Below are positions 4,845 through 6,050 of a DNA stretch of 6,050 nt, piece by piece. The first letter of the stretch is position 1. Each line of letters begins with the position of its first letter. The stretch is from Acidobacteriota bacterium. Its GTDB lineage: Bacteria; Acidobacteriota; Terriglobia; Acidoferrales; 2-02-FULL-67-57. The stretch spans positions 1-6,050 of the forward strand of contig JACQTG010000053.1 of assembly GCA_016210895.1 (NCBI GenBank), written 5' to 3'. The notes beneath the pieces were generated by a model. It did no database searches. It worked only from the letters and a program-made list of their open reading frames with translations, and was not told the DNA's origin. The position numbers were made by a program, and so were the translations under genes.

Positions 4845-5582
4845 ATGGCCATTCTCTACGGCATTCACGCGGTGGAAGAAGCGCTCGGAGCCGGGCGGCT
4901 GCTGGAGCGGTTGCTGGTGGTGCGGGGCCGCGGCGGAAAGCCCCTGGAGCGGCTGCTGGCGGCCGCCCGCAGCGGCAACGTTCCGGTGCGGTTCGTCGCG
5001 CGCGCCGAGGCCGACCGCGTGGCCGGGACGCACCGCCACCAAGGTGTGGTGGCCGTAACCGGGGCCAAAGAGTACGTTGACGTTGAGGAACTCTTGCGGG
5101 CGGTGCGCGCGCCGGCGCTCCTCGTCGTTCTCGATGACGTGCAGGATCCACATAACCTCGGCGCCATCATCCGCACGGCCCATTGCGCCGGCGCCGACGG
5201 CGTGATACTCCCCGAGCGCCGCACTGCGCCACTGACGCCCGCAGTGGCCAAGGCGGCGGCCGGCGCGCTCGAGCACATTGCCATTGCCCGCGTCACCAAC
5301 CTGGCCCGCGCGCTGGAGCGCCTCAAGGAAGCTGGCTGCTGGATCGTGGGGCTCGACCCCGAGGCGCCCCAGCGCTTCACCGAGGTGGATCTGACCGTGC
5401 CCTGCGCGCTCGTGCTGGGGAGTGAAGGGCGGGGTCTGCACGAGCTGGTGCGGCGGCGGTGCGATTTTCTCGTTTCGCTGCCAACCGCCGGTGCGGTGAC
5501 CTCGCTGAACGTTTCCGTGACTGCCGGCATTGTCCTCTACGAAGCCCTCCGCCAGCGCCAGGCCCAGCCGCACCCGAGTTAG
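4845..5582 (+). CDS. rlmB: 23S rRNA (guanosine-2'-O-)-methyltransferase RlmB, TrmH/SpoU family
   Basis: The 245-residue length is typical of RlmB. The N-terminal RNA-binding domain (1 to about 75) opens with LYGIHAVEEAL and includes RFVARAEADRVAGTHRHQGVVA, a hallmark of this subfamily. The SPOUT catalytic domain follows with its three motifs: motif 1 LDDVQDPHNLGAIIRTA (96-112, Asn104 and Arg110), motif 2 LVLGSEGRGL (189-198), and motif 3 SLPTAGAVTSLNVSVTAGI (211-229) forming the trefoil knot that binds S-adenosylmethionine. RlmB methylates the 2'-O of G2251 (E. coli numbering) in the peptidyl-transferase P-loop of 23S rRNA. Motif 3 has SLPTAG where IPMxG is more common, a mild variation. The ATG at 4845 begins exactly at the conserved N-terminus despite lacking a clear Shine-Dalgarno. 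Another TrmH-family 2'-O-methyltransferase is the alternative. The stop codon overlaps that of the convergent PAS gene. Confidence 0.88.
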   Translation: MAILYGIHAVEEALGAGRLLERLLVVRGRGGKPLERLLAAARSGNVPVRFVARAEADRVAGTHRHQGVVAVTGAKEYVDVEELLRAVRAPALLVVLDDVQDPHNLGAIIRTAHCAGADGVILPERRTAPLTPAVAKAAAGALEHIAIARVTNLARALERLKEAGCWIVGLDPEAPQRFTEVDLTVPCALVLGSEGRGLHELVRRRCDFLVSLPTAGAVTSLNVSVTAGIVLYEALRQRQAQPHPS

Positions 5583-6050
5583 TGGCGGCGTGGAGATGGG
5601 GTTTCGGGTAGCCCGGCCTGGCGGCGGTAGTCGCGGTAGCAGTCGGGGCAGAAGCCGTGGCTGAGGCTGGTGTCAGTGTGCTCGCCCACATACTCCTGCA
5701 GGGAGAGCCAGTGGCCGCGGTCGCGGCCCTTGCCCGTGTCGTCGCGCACTTTGCCGCAGACAGAGCAGACCGGCAGGATCGCTTCGAACAGCTTCAGCCG
5801 TTTCCGCTCGGTCAGGTCAAGCGAAACCACCAGGCAGGCGGGCTGGCCGTCATAGGTGATGCTGCCAACGACGCGCTCCACCGGGAAGACACTGCCGTCG
5901 CGCCGCCGGCTTTGAACTTCATAGTGGGTGGGTACCGCCTCGCCCTCCGCTCGACAGTGTGAGTCGATTTGGAGTCGCTCCATTTCTTCCCTGGTGACGG
6001 AGTCGGCATCTGCTGTTCCAATGAGTTCGCCCGCTGATGGGCACCCGAAG
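5579..6050 (-). CDS. PAS-domain protein with C-terminal Cys/His cluster, 5' truncated by window
   Basis: The minus-strand frame is open from the window edge to TAA at 5581-5579, giving 156 visible residues; the ATG at 5983 lies inside the PAS domain and is not the true start. Residues 1 to about 82 are the second half of a PAS domain: GELIGTADADSV, then RRRDGSVFPVERVVG, then LVVSLDLTERKR, the usual PAS/PAC ending. Next comes a short domain opening with LFEAILPVCSVCGKVRDD, with Cys95 and Cys98, and closing with SLSHGFCPDC, with His131, Cys134 and Cys137. This looks like a zinc- or redox-binding module. I know this tail from other PAS and receiver-domain signalling proteins, where it stands in place of a histidine kinase; its biochemical role is not established to my knowledge. 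No kinase or GGDEF domain follows, so output may come from the unseen N-terminal part or a partner. Confidence 0.8.
   Translation of the reverse strand, partial: FGCPSAGELIGTADADSVTREEMERLQIDSHCRAEGEAVPTHYEVQSRRRDGSVFPVERVVGSITYDGQPACLVVSLDLTERKRLKLFEAILPVCSVCGKVRDDTGKGRDRGHWLSLQEYVGEHTDTSLSHGFCPDCYRDYRRQAGLPETPSPRRH

Noticed and set aside
4821..5573. 250-residue open frame on the minus strand opposite rlmB
   Set aside because: The plus-strand translation has all three TrmH-family motifs at the right spacing; the minus-strand frame is low-complexity and motif-free.
1..6050. A new defence system, mobile island or CRISPR-like array
   Set aside because: No nuclease, transposase, integrase, toxin-antitoxin pair or regularly spaced direct repeats were found; the genes are ordinary chromosomal families with uniform base composition.

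Overview
The window is a GC-rich, densely coding piece of bacterial chromosome. I see no tRNA, rRNA, CRISPR array, phage gene, transposase or plasmid gene. The best guess at a host is Acidobacteriota. This rests on the PEGA-Ig-OmpA protein with its C-terminal Tyr-Pro...Ile-Leu-Trp tail, the PEGA domains, and a palindromic repeat of a style I associate with that phylum. It is an inference from memory of protein families, not a database result.

Layout, left to right. Positions 1-223 (minus) hold the 5' end of a secreted DUF4440/SnoaL-like protein. Divergent from it, 316-1440 (plus) encodes an exported metallophosphoesterase with the full purple-acid-phosphatase motif set, interrupted in frame by a three-hairpin repeat element at about 1007-1115. 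Next comes a compact iron/peroxide operon: a diiron ferritin-like protein (1471-1941) and, 10 bp later, a PerR-type Fur-family repressor (1952-2371). A PerR-box-like inverted repeat lies just upstream, at 1432-1446. Convergent to this are a DinB-like metalloenzyme (2428-2916, minus) and, upstream of it on the same strand, a 572-residue exported PEGA-PEGA-Ig-Ig-OmpA envelope protein (2941-4659, minus). A divergent promoter region (4660-4844) separates that gene from an RlmB/TrmH-family 23S rRNA 2'-O-methyltransferase (4845-5582, plus). Its stop codon overlaps tail to tail with that of the last gene, a PAS-domain protein with a C-terminal Cys/His cluster (5579-6050, minus), whose 5' part lies outside the window.

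Functionally, the only clear module is ferritin plus PerR: iron storage or detoxification together with the peroxide-sensing repressor that probably controls the pair. The envelope protein, phosphatase, methyltransferase and PAS protein look like independent chromosomal genes. No gene-free stretch exceeds 190 bp. I found no convincing new multi-gene system. The most unusual item is the palindromic element inside the phosphatase gene, followed by the PerR-like operator.
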